DNA of 64,000 bases, from positions 97,860,151 through 97,924,150 of the forward strand of contig OV884060.1 of NCBI GenBank assembly GCA_930367215.1, read 5' to 3'. The notes beneath the pieces are model-generated. The model searched no databases and had not been told where the DNA came from. It was given only the letters and a program-made list of their open reading frames with translations. A program made the translations under genes and the position numbers. Positions 10,791 through 23,408 of the stretch are shown here, one piece after another. This stretch comes from Pollenia angustigena (lineage: Eukaryota; Arthropoda; Insecta; Diptera; Polleniidae). Position 1 is the first letter of the stretch. Every line of letters starts with the position of its first letter.

Positions 10791-11426
10791 CTGCCCAAAA
10801 GTCATAAAACTCAAAATATTAGGTAATGTTATCTGGAATGTGTTCAGAATGCTTTGTGAGGAAAAAAGTGAAAAAATTAAACAACCTTTTTGGCGCCGCT
10901 GTGCCTTTTACGTCCCTTAACAGTACGGAGACAAAGCCGCATAAATACGGAATACCTGCAACACTCTGATCTACACCAAAATTACCAGCGGCATAGATTT
11001 CTGCGCTGTGTCGAATAAAAAAAAATTTTTTTGGAGCTCGGTCCAACTTCTTGAGATATGGGCCATTAAAACTTGAGTACATAATCGGTCATATCTCAGC
11101 TATTTATGCTCTGGTTACGGTAAGTATCATTATAAAGGTAATTTAAACTCTATAAATCTGTATATAAATATATTAATTTTTATTAACCCATTGGGGGAAA
11201 ATAAAAAAAATAAGATTTTATTACTTCAGTTTTTTTGGTAAAAATCCGTTTTTCTCAAAAAACAGCCCTTTTAACTTATTTTCTTTCTAGACAAGGATTT
11301 TAGGCAACATTGCAGAAAAAAATTAACAGTTTAGTGCCCTAATGCATTACATGTCCCTTCACCCTTTGGGGACCAAAACTAGTTTATTCATATATATAAT
11401 AACGTATGTGTTATGGGTTTTATTTT
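10791..11426. other. low-information stretch before tandem array
   Basis: Contains 'gagatatgggcc' and 'tcatatctcagc' words, as in the nearby tandem units, but no resolved ends. The 87-codon minus frame at 10819-11082 is probably spurious. Confidence 0.3.
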
Positions 11427-13145
11427 TATACCCTTCACCTCAGGTGGAAATGGGTTATATAAGTTTGTCATTCCGTTTGTAATTTCCACAATATTGATCT
11501 AAGACCCTATAAAGTATATATATTCTGGGTCCTTATGAGGAGAGAACTTGATTTAACCATGTCCGTCTGTCCGTCTGACTGTTTGTCCGTTGAAATGGTT
11601 ATTATATATTTATGTCACATATGGTCCGGAATTGTTTGCTATTGAATTCAGGAAGATCGGTCCACAAATGGCTGAGATATGAGCAAAAAATCACGACTGC
11701 CTCTAATTTTTTTCCAAAAATCCATTGTTGTTGTTGTATTTTTATTGCTTTTTTCTGTATATCTGGAGAACGGCAAGAGCCAAAGCTTCCAAATTAGGTG
11801 CAAAGATTCAAGTTATAAATACACACCAACCCACAAAATGTGGGCGGGGTTGGAGAAGTGGGCGTGGTACCTCCCATACAAAGAATTTCAAAAATTGTAT
11901 AATAACCTGAATTTTTTGAATGTAATATGACCTATAGTTACGCCTTATATATCAAAAGTTCGGAACTTTTAAGTAGAAAATATTTTCTGAAAAACTCGGA
12001 AAAATCGGTTCAGATACGAAAAAGTTATGACCAAAATAATAATTTTTTTTTAAATAACCACTTTCGGGAGCCATAGATCTTCCCGAGTCCAAGATTTATA
12101 GCCCAATTAACTGGCAAATTTCTTCTTAAGCACGTCGGTATATTAATCTGTCAAATCGGTTAAAAAATGGCTGAGTTAAAATCAAAATACTGAAATCCCA
12201 AAAATTACTCTTTTTATACCCTTCACCTCAAGAGGAAAAGGGTATATATAAGTTTGTCATTCCGTTTGTAATTTCTACAATATTGATCTAAGACCCTATA
12301 AAGTATATATATATTCTGGGTCCTTATGAGGACAGAACTTGATTTAACCATGTCCGTCTGTCCGCTGAAATGGATTTTCCGAAGACCCCATATATGATGG
12401 GGGCCAGGTTATTATACATTTATGTCACATATGGTCCGGAATTGCTTGCTATTGAAATTCAGAAAGGTCGGTCCACAAATGGCTGAGATATGAGCAAAAA
12501 ACTACGACTGCCTCTAATTTTTTCCAAAAATCCCTTGTTGTATTTTTATTTCTTTTTTCTGTATATCTGGAGAACGGCAAGAGCCAAAGCTTCCAAATAA
12601 GGTGCAAAGATTCAAGTTATCAATACACACCAACCCACAAATTGTGGGCGGGGTTGGAGAAGTGGGCGTGGTACCTCCCATACACAGAATTTCAAAAATT
12701 GTATAATAACCTGAATTTTTTTAATGTTATATGACCTATAGTTACGCCTTATATATCAAAAGATCGGACATTTTTAGTAGAAAATATTTTCTGAAAAACT
12801 CGGAAAAATCGGTTCAGATACGAAAAGGTTATGACCAAAATAAATTTTTTTTTTTAAATACCCACTTTCGGGAACCAGAGATCTTCCCGAGTCCAAGATT
12901 TATAACCCAACTAACTGGCAAATTTCTTCTTAAACACGTCGGTATATTAATCTGTCAAATCGGTTAAAAAATGGCTGATTTATAATCAAAATACTGAAAT
13001 CCCAAAAATTACTCTTTTTATACCCTTCACCTCAGGTGGAAAAGGGTATATATAAGTTTGTCATTTCTACAATATTGATCTAAGACCCTATAAAGTATAT
13101 ATATTCTGGGTCCTTATGAGGAGAGAACTTGATTTAGCCATGTGA
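11427..13145. repeat. tandem array of ~0.8-kb units
   Basis: Unit starts at TATACCCTTCACCTCA (11427, 12215, 13019), giving spacings of 788 and 804 bp and a third unit cut off at about 13145. Units share 'aagtttgtcattccg', 'ctgggtccttatgagga', 'ggctgagatatgagc' and 'gtgggcgtggtacctccc'. In the second unit there is an extra tract at about 12370-12410 ('gaagaccccatatatgat'). This motif family is widespread in fly repeats. No coding frame recognised. Confidence 0.8.
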
Positions 13146-13815
13146 TGCCCCTCTACCCCCCCCAACCCTTCAATTGTTTACATATACATATCACCCTTAT
13201 TTCCTTATTTATTATTTCATCTATTTAACGAAATAATTTTTACAAATTCAAACTAGGAATTTTTGTGTTTTTTTGCTACTTAAAAAAGATAAAACAAAAC
13301 AAACACACATACATGACACAAACTATTTTGGTGAATATATTTCCCAACTTTGCTATTGCGGTGAACAAAAACATCAAAAGTAATTACAACTCAACTGTAT
13401 TGAATTTTGTGAACAGTAAACGTGTCATATTTCATTTTAATGAAATATGAAATGGTTCGAATCTTGGTTTTTTAAAAAGAAATTTTTTTTTAATATTTTT
13501 ATTTTTTTTATGTTCTAAAAACGATTTAAAAAAAGTTAAGTATTTATCGATAGTTCAGATTTCACTATCGATATTACTATCGACACAAGTACAAACAGTG
13601 CAGGAAAACTTTAATTAGTTTTTTGTAAGGCTACATACAGTTCGTTGTTTTTATCACTTTGTTGAATGTATGAGACGTATGTATATACGCACGTTATTTT
13701 AGATGGCAGTTTTTTAAAAATTGATAAGTGCCTTTCTTAAGGAACCGAAGTAACAGGGACTATAAGATACTCCATTGCAACTTTAAAAAAATTTTTAAAT
13801 TCTAAACCCAAAAAG
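13146..13815. other. AT-rich stretch with TATCGATA cluster
   Basis: A short C-tract lies at 13150-13170. Three ATCGATA-type words lie at 13545-13582 ('tatcgatag', 'tatcgatat', 'tatcgac'), similar to a cluster at 23339-23408. Such words resemble DREF/BEAF binding sites; function here is not shown. No gene seen. Confidence 0.35.
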
Positions 13816-14024
13816 GTACACTCACAATATTATTACAGTAACGGATTGTAGTTTATTTAAGAAATATTCCGTTCAGTCATTTTTAAATAAATAAACATTT
13901 AAAATTCCAAGCAAATTTATTTTTAACTGATTCTAACAGTTATTCAAAACACTAAGTGCATATTAATACGGATTTTCAGTTGCAGTTAATATTGTCCGTT
14001 GATTGAGTTAAATTCTTCTTTATG

Positions 14025-14290
14025 TTAAATTAAATAAAAATGTAATTTAAAGCAACGAAAAGTTAATTTAATTTTTACTGTCAAAAATTCAACCGCGAGT
14101 TCCGTAAAAACCATTGAATATTCAGTTATCTTATATAAATTAATTGTCAAAAAATTAACTACATATTCCGTAAAAACAAATATATATGCAGTTATTTTAT
14201 AAAATTTTACAGTCAAAAATTCAACACCATATTCAGTAAAAACAATTAAATAGGTATTCAGTTATTTTTTTGATTTAACTACCAAAAATT
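14025..14290 (-). repeat. subterminal ~65-bp repeat array, left
   Basis: About 3-4 diverged units built on 'ttactgtcaaaaattcaac', 'tccgtaaaaac' and 'attcagttat'. The same units occur in reverse orientation at 22020-22250. Arrangement suits binding sites near the ends of a transposon. Confidence 0.6.
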
Positions 14291-15391
14291 AATTTTTACT
14301 TATCTATAATAAATGAATTGCTTGTTTTGTGTAAGCACTTCCCATTTTCTATTTGTTAAAATAATTTAGTTAAATACATCAAATTTTAAAAGTAAAATAA
14401 TTGCGAAGCCATCTCGGACATGCTGCTGGTGTCTTATAATTGAAAGCAAAATGTATTAATAAAGTGGCCTCACTACTACAACAATCCAACAAAAGAAAAA
14501 ACAACAGGCATTTTGTTGCTAGAATTGTGACGACAAATGTCAAAATAAGCAAATTCGCCTTTATTTGAGTGTAAACAAATAGCCAATTCGCCTAGGTTTT
14601 GTGTCAAAGCACCGACATTCGCCTATGTTTTTTCTGTCAAAACAATCTGACTTAATGCGTTTGTGTGTTGTGTTTTTGTTGGCGAAGCAATAGAACTGTA
14701 ATGTAAATTTAATTAAATAGATAAATAGTTACTAAAGGAAGTATTTGTGCCAAATTTACGTAAAAGAGGGTTTGAAAGCAAAGCATTTGTGCCGTACTTT
14801 ACGAGAGGCGGAAGAATTGGCCACTGGCTAAAGCCCAACAATAGCATTCTATGCAAATAAAATTTATGATGTCTTGTGAATATTTTGTATACATATATTG
14901 TGTATAAGCCACATTTGTATGCGGAAATATTAGTGAAAGCTTTGGGTATTGTGAACCACGTTTTAAGGGACAAACCGATGGTTTTAAAGCAGGCATATGC
15001 AATAAAGATGGCTGGAGCATCACAATATTATCCAACATTGATATCTACGGTAAATCATTCTCTTTGATTTTTGCCAGCGTTCATCAACATGAAATGAAGT
15101 TTACAAAAAGGTGTACTTGAGCCACTCAGTGAAGTTTTAAGGATATGCGAGTGTAATTGGGTTGACTATTTCTTTATACATTCAATAGGTTTGATGTGAT
15201 GTTCCAGCTTTACATATTGATACTTTAGAGTTTCTTTTGTCTCGTCTAATATTAAATCATGACTAAATAATTATCCTATTGGAAATGGTCAGAAGTGGTC
15301 TATACGTTTGTGGCAAAAAGGAATTAGTGCGTAATATAAAAAACTAAATTTAAGTTAATGGTAACTTTGAGAACTTCACGTTCAAAAATAC

Positions 15392-15752
15392 ATATCGTCA
15401 CCTAAACGCAAAAGGCCCTATCTAACATTTCTAAAATGTTACAGTAGAAGCAAAAAACTAATTAATATGATAAATTAATAATAATAAACTGTTAATTATT
15501 GATTTAACTTCTTTTTTTCTTGTAAAACCTGCTGCATATTATATAAACTGTTTGTTAGGCCTTTTGGCTTTTATCATATAATCTTTTTAGATAGGGCCGT
15601 TTGTTATTTATCAATAAAATCGCTTATCTTGGTCAAAAGATTTAAAAACCTTTTGTGGACATTTGTGTTGATGCAATACATCAGATTTAATGAAAAAGTC
15701 GATTTTTGTTTTTTGTTAGTAAGGGCGTTTTGCGTTTAAGGTAATAATATAT
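15392..15752. repeat. ATATCG-type foldback MITE
   Basis: Ends 'atatcgtcacctaaacgc' + 'aaaaggccctatctaac' and inverted 'ccttaaacgcaaaacgccct'. It lies in the left part of the P locus. It shares end consensus with units at 9424, 45964, 48144 and 58457. Confidence 0.6.
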
Positions 15753-16086
15753 GAAAGTTTCAATTATAGGAAAATAACTGTGTTTTATTCATTGTGGAAT
15801 AACATTTGAAATAAAAACTTAAGTTTACTTCCTATCTGTGACATTAGTGGGCCTATTATGAAAAGCTACCAAAATTCAGTTGTTTGAATCTTTGTGCCCG
15901 TAAACCATCTTATGTTGGTATTTAAATTAAATTTTGATCCAAACTTATTTTGTTGCGATGTTAAACGGAAACCAACCCAATTTCATAGTCAGAGCTTTAA
16001 AATAATGAAGAAAAGATGCCAACATCAACATTTTTGTTTTATAAAATTTACTAATTTTTTATTTTTATTTAAAGTAAGGCAAATAG

Positions 16087-16231
16087 CTGGGTCCTGTTTC
16101 TCAAAACAACAAGTTACAAATCTACAAGAAAAGAACATTAAAAAAGCAACAATTTAACAATTTTTGCTTTTGTTTCAAATGTATTTAATTTATAGATTTG
16201 TAACTTGTCGTTTTGAAAAACAAGGTGCTGG
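16087..16231. repeat. 145-bp foldback MITE
   Basis: Arms of about 38 bp: 'ctgggtcctgtttctcaaaa' + 'caacaagttacaaatcta' and the inverse 'tagatttgtaacttgtcg' + 'ttttgaaaaacaaggtgctgg'. Non-coding. Confidence 0.65.
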
Positions 16232-16690
16232 TATTAATATACACGTGTGTCTTTATAGTTAAAAAACTAATAACATATTTTTTTTTTTTTTAATAAAATA
16301 TAAATAAAAATAATAAGTTAAATTCAATATAAGTACTTTCATTAACAAAACGGTACTAACATAACATTGATGTTATACATAAAACAAAAACATAAACATA
16401 AAAAAATGACTAGTGTTGATTATTATAAAGATTAAAATAAATAATCAAACAAAAAATAAATAAGAATTAAAAAAAAAAATTGTTGGTTTTCATGAACGTT
16501 TTAAAGTTATACAAGAGCTTATAGCTTCATTAATAAAAACAATGAAAAACTTAAAGAAAAAATATTATAAAGTTATAAATTAGTAAAGTTTGAGTACCCA
16601 AAGTGCGTTAAGCTCTAATTAAAAAAAAAATAAAAACTTAAAAGAATAAAAACTATTTGGTTGAAAGTAATGATGTTAAAAATTATGCTC

Positions 16691-19190
16691 TTAAAGCTTA
16701 ATTTTAATCATTTTTTTACTCCCCACTATTCTTTGCTTTGCTTTCTGTATTTTTAAGCGTTTGTTAAGGTCGCGAACTCTAAAATATATACGGCATTTGA
16801 AGAAAAATGCTTTTACGTTTTGTGGTAAGTTGACAAGTTCACTACTTTCCAACAAACGTTGTTTAATATGAGGCGAATGGGAGATCTCCTTACCATTCAA
16901 TTTATAAAAAACTACTTCCAATTGTTTTATGTTTTCGACGAATTCTCGTGAGGGTTTTTTTAAATGACCCTTTGAAATTTGATCGACCCAAGTATACGAA
17001 CTTTCATGACATTCGTACTCTTCAAGTTTTAGCTTTCTAATTATATAACCGGAAATATATTCCAATGCATCTTCTTGAAGAGTACCAATGTCATCATAGT
17101 TTATTTCTTCAAGATCATCAAATTCCTCAGTTGGTACATTTTCACACTCAATTTCAATTGAACTGGATAAAACATTTTCACACTCCATTTCATTTGAACT
17201 TGATAAACCACGTTTAAACTCCATTTGAATTGAATTTGACACAAGATTTTCTTCTGACTTTTTCTCTATTTGGAAATTGGTAGAGTTTAGCCATTCTGTA
17301 TTATCAGAGTCTACGTTACCTCTGTTACTGAGATGCTCAGTGTTCCGAGCTACAAGTAAAAATTTATTAATTCGTTAGAATTTGTCGTTTTGACTAATTG
17401 ATTTTTGATTGAGTCTTACCTAAAATGTATTTACGCATACGATATTTAAACTCCTTTGGAGTAGGATGGTCATAAAGCCCTCCCTTGCTGCGTATAGCCC
17501 CAAAGAAATGTTCTAGAACATCTTGATTTAACCTATTTGTACATATGTACGACATTTTGTATTTTTCGGCAACATATTTATAAAGCATTTTTAAGGCGTT
17601 ATTTGTCATTATAACGCCTTTTTGGAACGGTTCCAAATTGTTTTTGTTTGGGATTATAGGGGCCGACATTATGTTATTGATTTGAGCCAACGTTTTAAGT
17701 TGACTTTCCATGTTAATTCCAAATGGTTCCTACATAAAAAAACTTAAATAAAGTTTATTGTATTAATGGAGTTAGTGCTTACCTTGCCTGGAAAACCAAA
17801 ATTAGCTACCGAAGAATTCAAGACGTCAAACCAATCGTTTATTAGCTGTATAAAGTCTGCTGTCTCTGTGGGCTTATACATTTCCATGCCAATGGAATAA
17901 CACCGTCGAATCGCATTTGCTGTGGTATTTGAGAACAATTGTGCGGCTAATTTTACTTTTTGTCTCCCTCAAAAATTAATAGTTTTACTACTATTCTTAA
18001 TCGACCATTACAAAATTTTTACTTACCTGCCCCTTTTACTGAAAGATGCTCATCGCTTAATTTAAAAGTAATTGAAGTGTCAGCACAAGAGGTATATTTA
18101 AACAACGTTTGAATTGTCCTGCATGACAACACATTTTTATTGATTACGAACCATTTATCAATAAAATGGTTTCTAATTAGCTTTAACAAATGGGGGGCGT
18201 CAGCAAATGCGAAAACCTTATTATTGGGATTCGTTGGGTGGGCAAACCATGGCGTATCTACAGAACAATTTATTACTTACACTTATAAAAAAATCTTTAA
18301 TAAAGTATATATGTAAGTTAAATGTGTATCTTAAAACCGAACCATAAGTTTAAACATTCTTCACTTCCCAATTAATCTTATTGTATAATCTTATTGATAA
18401 ATGTTAATTTTGACGATGGATTGTGCAAAAACAAAAGGGGTAAAACATATTTTTTGGTAACTTAAAACTAATTCTAAAACTAAAAATCAATTACTTTAAT
18501 CTATTTTATTATTAATCAAACAAAACCCCAGTAGTTTATACACATATAATAGAATCTATGGACACCATTACCACTTACAGTTATGAAAATTAAAGCTATG
18601 TGAAATTATCTGTTTGCGTCCATATGGGCTCAATGAAGTAGACGCATTAATGCTACAATTAAAACTATTATAAATGAATGAATTGGTAATTACCGAATGT
18701 GTTAGGAGCAAATCCAAACTGCGTAGAATAAAAAAAAGCTACCTGAAATATGGAAGTTACCTGTTACATGGAAGATACCTAAAACCTGACATTTTCGAAT
18801 ATGTCAACGTGATTTCTTCTAACGTAAAAACTGATCAAATTTGTTTAATCAATCAATTCAATATGTAGAAAATTAATAATTACTAACCTGTAGTTACGTT
18901 CAAACTCTTCCATAACTTACGATTCGTAGGGCCATTGTCACAAACAATGGCAACAACCGGAAACCCAACTCGATCAAGCGTTGAAATGATTTGAAAAAGA
19001 ATTTCGGTTGTCATTTGACAATCGTAATCAAAAAAAACCGGTTGTTTCCACGACTTTCGTAAGCCTCTCGCCATTACAACTTGGACATAGTTTGTGGGTT
19101 TTTTTACAGTGTCACCAACTGAATCATACTCGAAGGTTTCTACAACCTTCATTTCGTCAAAAGCAAATTTAATTATTTTGTAGTTTTTTT
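16691..19190 (-). CDS. P-element-family transposase, 5' truncated, spliced
   Basis: Cut-and-paste DNA transposase with an RNase H-like core. Exons on the minus strand: ~19190-18888, 18257-18027, 17967-17783, 17729-17420, 17349-16691. Each junction has GT/AG sites and splicing keeps the frame; introns are 630, 59, 53 and 70 bp. Exon 1 has 'FAFDEMKVVETFEYDSVGD' (first catalytic Asp), 'NYVQVVMARGL' and 'VAIVCDNGPTNRKLW' (second Asp). The next has 'FAFADAPHLLKLIRNHF'. The fourth has 'RLNQDVLEHFFGAIRSKGG', with the C-terminal acidic residue, and the last 'DALEYISGYIIRKL'. No stop or frameshift is seen in these exons. The N-terminal THAP zinc finger is missing: an in-frame TAA lies just upstream of exon 1 and no acceptor is evident. 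The family call is strong; activity is unlikely. Could also be a domesticated copy. Confidence 0.88.
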
Positions 19191-19522
19191 CTTACCTTCA
19201 CTTATGTATATATATGATATTATATAATTTTCAAAAGATTTTTAGGCACAAAATCTTTTAAATTAATAATTTTTATGTTTTTTTTAATATAATTTAAGAT
19301 TTTAAATAACAAAAAAGTAACTGTCATAAATAAAATTTAAAAAAAAATTCAAACAAATTTATGACATTTTTCGTAGCCATACGGCGAAAATAAATGTAAA
19401 TATACAAACAAATTGACATAAACCGTCACACTGCGGCGAAAAACACTGTGACCAGCTGGGCTTGTGAGCCCACCTCCTTATTCCATCATGATTGAAAGTT
19501 CTTCTGTAAACAACGTGGTCAG

Positions 19523-20582
19523 CAGTGATGCCAACTTTTTGAGAGCAAAAAGCACTTTAAAATTTAAAAAAAAGCACTAAAAAGCACTATTTCGAGCAAA
19601 AAATAGGGTAAAAAGGCACTAAGCCGTTTTTACAATTAAATTAAACACAAAATAAGTTGCATTCGGCTGTGCCGAATATTATATGCCTCCAATATTGAAA
19701 AAAGGCGACGGTATTTATGTAGGACCATTTTCATTTAAAATTAAATAATAATTATATTAACATTTGTATATAAACATTTTTAAATGTATACATTGAAGAT
19801 ACTAATAATAATGTATTATTATCTTCAAAAAAATAATATCATCATCAGCTGAGTTTGATTTCGGCCATAAAACAGTTTTAAAGTAATATTTATTTTGATT
19901 TTTTCTATGTTTCATTGGAAGAAAGATCTCTACAGACATTAGATGGTTGATTGTATTCATTACAGCATAAATTGTGCTGACGAAGTCCACATATAACGTA
20001 AAGAATTGAATTAACAGAGTTTAAGGATAATCGGTTTCCGTTTTTGGATGTACTGTAGTTCATCGAACTAAATGTTCTTTTAACGCCCAACGTTAGAGTA
20101 TGGAAAACTTAAAACTCTAAACACAAAATTGGACAATTAAATCGTTGACTTCTATCTAAAAAAGATATGTTCGTTGTTTATTTTTCCATTCACAATTCCT
20201 AATATTTTCCAAGCCATTTTCTGTTTTTGAAACAGTGTCAAAATCTTTAAAAGAAAGTTTACCTACAACAAATACATGGTTTTTACTACGATTACTTAAT
20301 ATGTTGTCAACTCTTAATAGTTTGTAAAATTTCCTAGCTCGTAAATAAGATTATTGGTAACGAATACAACTTTCTTTTATCATTTGAAATCTTATAATCT
20401 TAACAGGCCTACTCATCCTCTACATAATCGAAGTTTTAATAAATTGTGGAAAAACATTAAAAATTGTAAAAAGCACCAAGTTAGTGCTTTTTCTTAGTTT
20501 GGCACTAAGGATACAATTTTGGCGTTTTGAGGCATCAAAAAGCACCATAAATAGTGCCAAAAGCACTAAGTTGGCATCGCTG
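19523..20582 (-). mobile_element. hAT element, 8-bp TSD gtggtcag
   Basis: Ends CAGTGATGCCAAC and, inverted, CAGCGATGCCAAC are flanked by perfect 'gtggtcag' (19515-19522 and 20583-20590). Subterminal 'aaaagcacta' words repeat at both ends. Inside, minus-strand 19905-20090 reads 'VKRTFSSMNYSTSKNGNRLS' and 'VNSILYVICGLRQ', a decayed hAT C-terminal dimerisation region. The rest of the transposase is gone. Inserted in the upstream part of the P locus. Confidence 0.92.
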
Positions 20583-20610
20583 GTGGTCAGTACAACAAAA
20601 GTGTAACAGG

Positions 20611-21918
20611 CAGGCCTGCATTTTTGCCGATTTTTTGCCTCTAAATTATCAAAGTGCCGATTTGCCGATTTTTGCTCCAAAAATGCCGATTTTTTGACTA
20701 ACACGCAAAAGGCGATTACGTTTTGTTTGTTTGATAATAATACACACACTTTAGGCGATACTGAAACAGTTGTAACATTGAAAAGAGACAACTGTTATTA
20801 AGTCAGCGCTTCTACTAAAGAAAAAGGGTCTAGTTTTATTGAATATTAAATGCAGTGTTTGTAATGTGAAGAATTAAAGGCCAAAGTTAAAAAAGAAATA
20901 ATTTTTTAAACCCAAAATAATTCAGTTAAAATTTTTTTTTCTATTAGGAAAATATAAAACACTTTATATTTGTGTTTGAAAATGGATAGATAAATACTTA
21001 CAAAAGAATAAAGGTAAGATAAATTTATATTCACTCTCAATGAATATAATTTAAATAATAATTACTTTGATAATTAAATAATTTTTTTTTAAGATTATAA
21101 CGCAATTGAGGACGATGTTAGTACATAAATTAAATAGCCAATTCTTATGTAATGAAAATTAAATAAATTTGCAAACTTTTTGGCAAAAAATGTCAGATTT
21201 ATAACGTGAACATTAAGGACGGGTTTTTGAGATGGGGATTAAGTTTAAACTTAGTTTAACGTTGTCTGCAACTCGGATTTTTCCGGTGAAATGTGATTTT
21301 TTTTTATTATTTCATTAAAGACACACGTTTTAAGCAAGACTGCGCTGTTCCGGCAACATTTTGTATACAAACTTGGTATTGGCGGCACAAATCAGTTTTT
21401 AGATTAACTAAACCTAGTTTAACTGAGATCTCAAAAACCCAGCCTAAGTGGCAGCATTTGGTACAATTTTTGGTCCTTCCACATTCTTCCGCAAATGTGG
21501 AAAGAATTTTTTAATGTAACAGAGTTTTGATGTTCACTGGAAAATTTATCTTTGCAAGTTATTAATTTTTTAAAGTTAAAATTATTATTTAAAAATTAAT
21601 AATTTAAAGTGTTTTGATATACATATTAAAACAGATTTAATAAAAATGTCAAACTCAAATATTTGTATATGGAATATACTTAATTATAAGAAAGTTAAAA
21701 AAAACTTTATATTTAACTACAATTTCTTTGTAAAACGTTTATTTTGATTGATTCTTTTGAAATTTCATAAGTTATAAACTTTAGATAATTCTGAATTGTT
21801 CTTATTTGTAAGTAAGAATAGGTTTTATTGTATTTAAAATTGGTATTTTTTTATATTAAAGTGCCGATTTTTTTTTAAAAATATGCCGATTTTTTACCAA
21901 AATTATCTGGCACCCCTG
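20611..21918 (+). mobile_element. hAT element, 8-bp TSD gtaacagg
   Basis: Ends CAGGCCTGCA and, inverted, CAGGGGTGCC are flanked by perfect 'gtaacagg' (20603-20610 and 21919-21926). 'tgccgatttttt' words occur at both ends. A plus-strand relic at 21293-21514 ends in 'FLVLPHSSANVERIF', the classic hAT C-terminal motif with its glutamate. It lies only 20 bp from the TSD of the previous hAT. The two elements are different families, judged by their ends. Confidence 0.92.
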
Positions 21919-22019
21919 GTAACAGGGTAAGTAAATAAGAATATTCTCCCTCTCTCGCTTATAAAAAAAACAAGCGGACAGGTGTCTGTCTGGTATTTTT
22001 TAGAAATTCGGCTGTTTTA

Positions 22020-22250
22020 TGGTGTAAACGAAAATTACTGAATTTAATAAAATAACTGAATGTTTAATTGTTTTTACTGAATATGGGGTAAATTTTTTAC
22101 AGTAAAATTTAATAAAATAACTGAATATTTAATTGTTTTTACTGAATATGGTGTTGAATTTTTGACAGTAAAATTTAACAAAATAACTGAATATTTATTT
22201 GATTTTACGGAATATGGTGTTGAATTTTTGACAGTAAAAATTAAATGAAC
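22020..22250 (+). repeat. subterminal ~65-bp repeat array, right
   Basis: Three and a half units of 'ataactgaatatttaattg' + 'tttttactgaatatgg' + 'tgttgaatttttgacagtaa'. This is the inverse of the array at 14025-14290, supporting a shared element that spans both. Confidence 0.65.
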
Positions 22251-22318
22251 TTTTTGTTAAAAATAAATGAAAATAAGTATACCGGTTTTTAATTGAATTT
22301 TCATTAAAGGCAGCATTA

Positions 22319-22679
22319 GTCTTTACTTTCTGTTTCTGTTCTGTTCCGTGCCGTTCTGTTTCGAAATTGTAATAGTTACTTTTTCTGTAGCAACTTATCA
22401 GCCATTTATGACCAATTTATTAGTTTTGCACGGTCCATTGTTTCATTTCAATCACTTTAATGCAAATAAATTTTATGAATTCTTAAAATCAAAAAAAAAA
22501 ATTATTTTAACATAAATATGTATATTTTATTATTTATTTTGCTGTCACTTACAATAACTTAACAATTTTTTGATTTTAACAAACTGAACCGCAACAGAAC
22601 AGAAAAACTAATCAATTTCACAGGGTTTTTAATAACAAAAACAAATCAGCTGATTCGTATCAGAACAGAAAGTAAAGAC
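22319..22679. repeat. MITE with TA flanks
   Basis: Ends GTCTTTACTTTCTGTT and its inverse, each flanked by TA (22317-22318 and 22680-22681). Subterminal 'tctgttctgtt' / 'aacagaacag' words. About 360 bp, non-coding. Suggests a Tc1/mariner-type MITE. Confidence 0.65.
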
Positions 22680-23338
22680 TAAAGGTATGTTCAGACCTAA
22701 CAAATATTTGATGAAAAAATCCAAAAAAAGCGTGACCAATAAATTGATCAAACTTTAGCTTTATTTTTGACAAGTTCTATTGGCTTACTAATCTTTATTT
22801 GTAAGAAGAGAATTGTTTAGTGTAATTTAGAAACTCTTTAATGGATTTTAATCAAGCCAAACGTTTAGCAAAAGCAAAAATTTCTTTAATTAAGCTAGGG
22901 GTTACGTGTAGGACGTAAAATATTTAATAGGTGTGAACGTAGCTTAACTGAGTCTTTATTTAATATTACAATTTCAGTTAATTTTACGTACAGAATATTG
23001 TGAGTGTACTCAATCTAGCGGACTTATCCTCTACTGGTCGTTCATTGTTTTGTCCTATGCTTGCAATTGCATTTGGATTTGCATTTTTTTACCACATTAC
23101 AAAAATATTTGACATTTCAGTCCCTATATAAATAAACATGTACAAATTTCGACTTAAAGGCCTTTAATTAGCAGTAAAAAGCACTGCTAAGCAATCCATA
23201 CCACTTGCCATTCTTGTTGTTTGTATTCATTGCTGTAATTCAGTGCGAATTAATAATAGCAAGTAGAAATTTGCGGCAAAAAACTGTGTGTGTATAGCTG
23301 CTGTTAGATGTCTTCATAGCTGTATTTTAAATAATAAA

Positions 23339-23408
23339 AATATCGATATTTATATTTTTCCTATCGATATTTTCAATATTTTAAGACTATCGATAATATC
23401 GATAGTTT
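23339..23408. promoter_or_regulatory. ATCGATA-word cluster
   Basis: Four TATCGAT(A)-type words in 70 bp, between the P locus and the Transib-like relic. They match the DREF/BEAF recognition style known from Drosophila. They may equally be part of a repeat end ('gatagtttcccagcac'). No function can be shown. Confidence 0.3.

Larger units (their letters stand above)
13816..23009 (-). mobile_element. candidate full span of P-family element
   Basis: GTACACTCACAATATT at 13816-13831 is repeated exactly inverted at 22994-23009. Inside each end lie arrays of ~65-70-bp repeats in opposite orientation (about 14025-14290 and 22020-22250), and the P transposase lies between them. No 8-bp duplication was found outside these ends, so the exact boundary is uncertain. 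Two hATs (19523-20582 and 20611-21918) and small MITEs are inserted in it. Confidence 0.4.

Noticed and set aside
20420..20791. 123-codon minus-strand frame
   Set aside because: It crosses the right end of one hAT, its TSD and the left end of another; built from 'agcacta' and 'gccgat' repeats, so not a gene.
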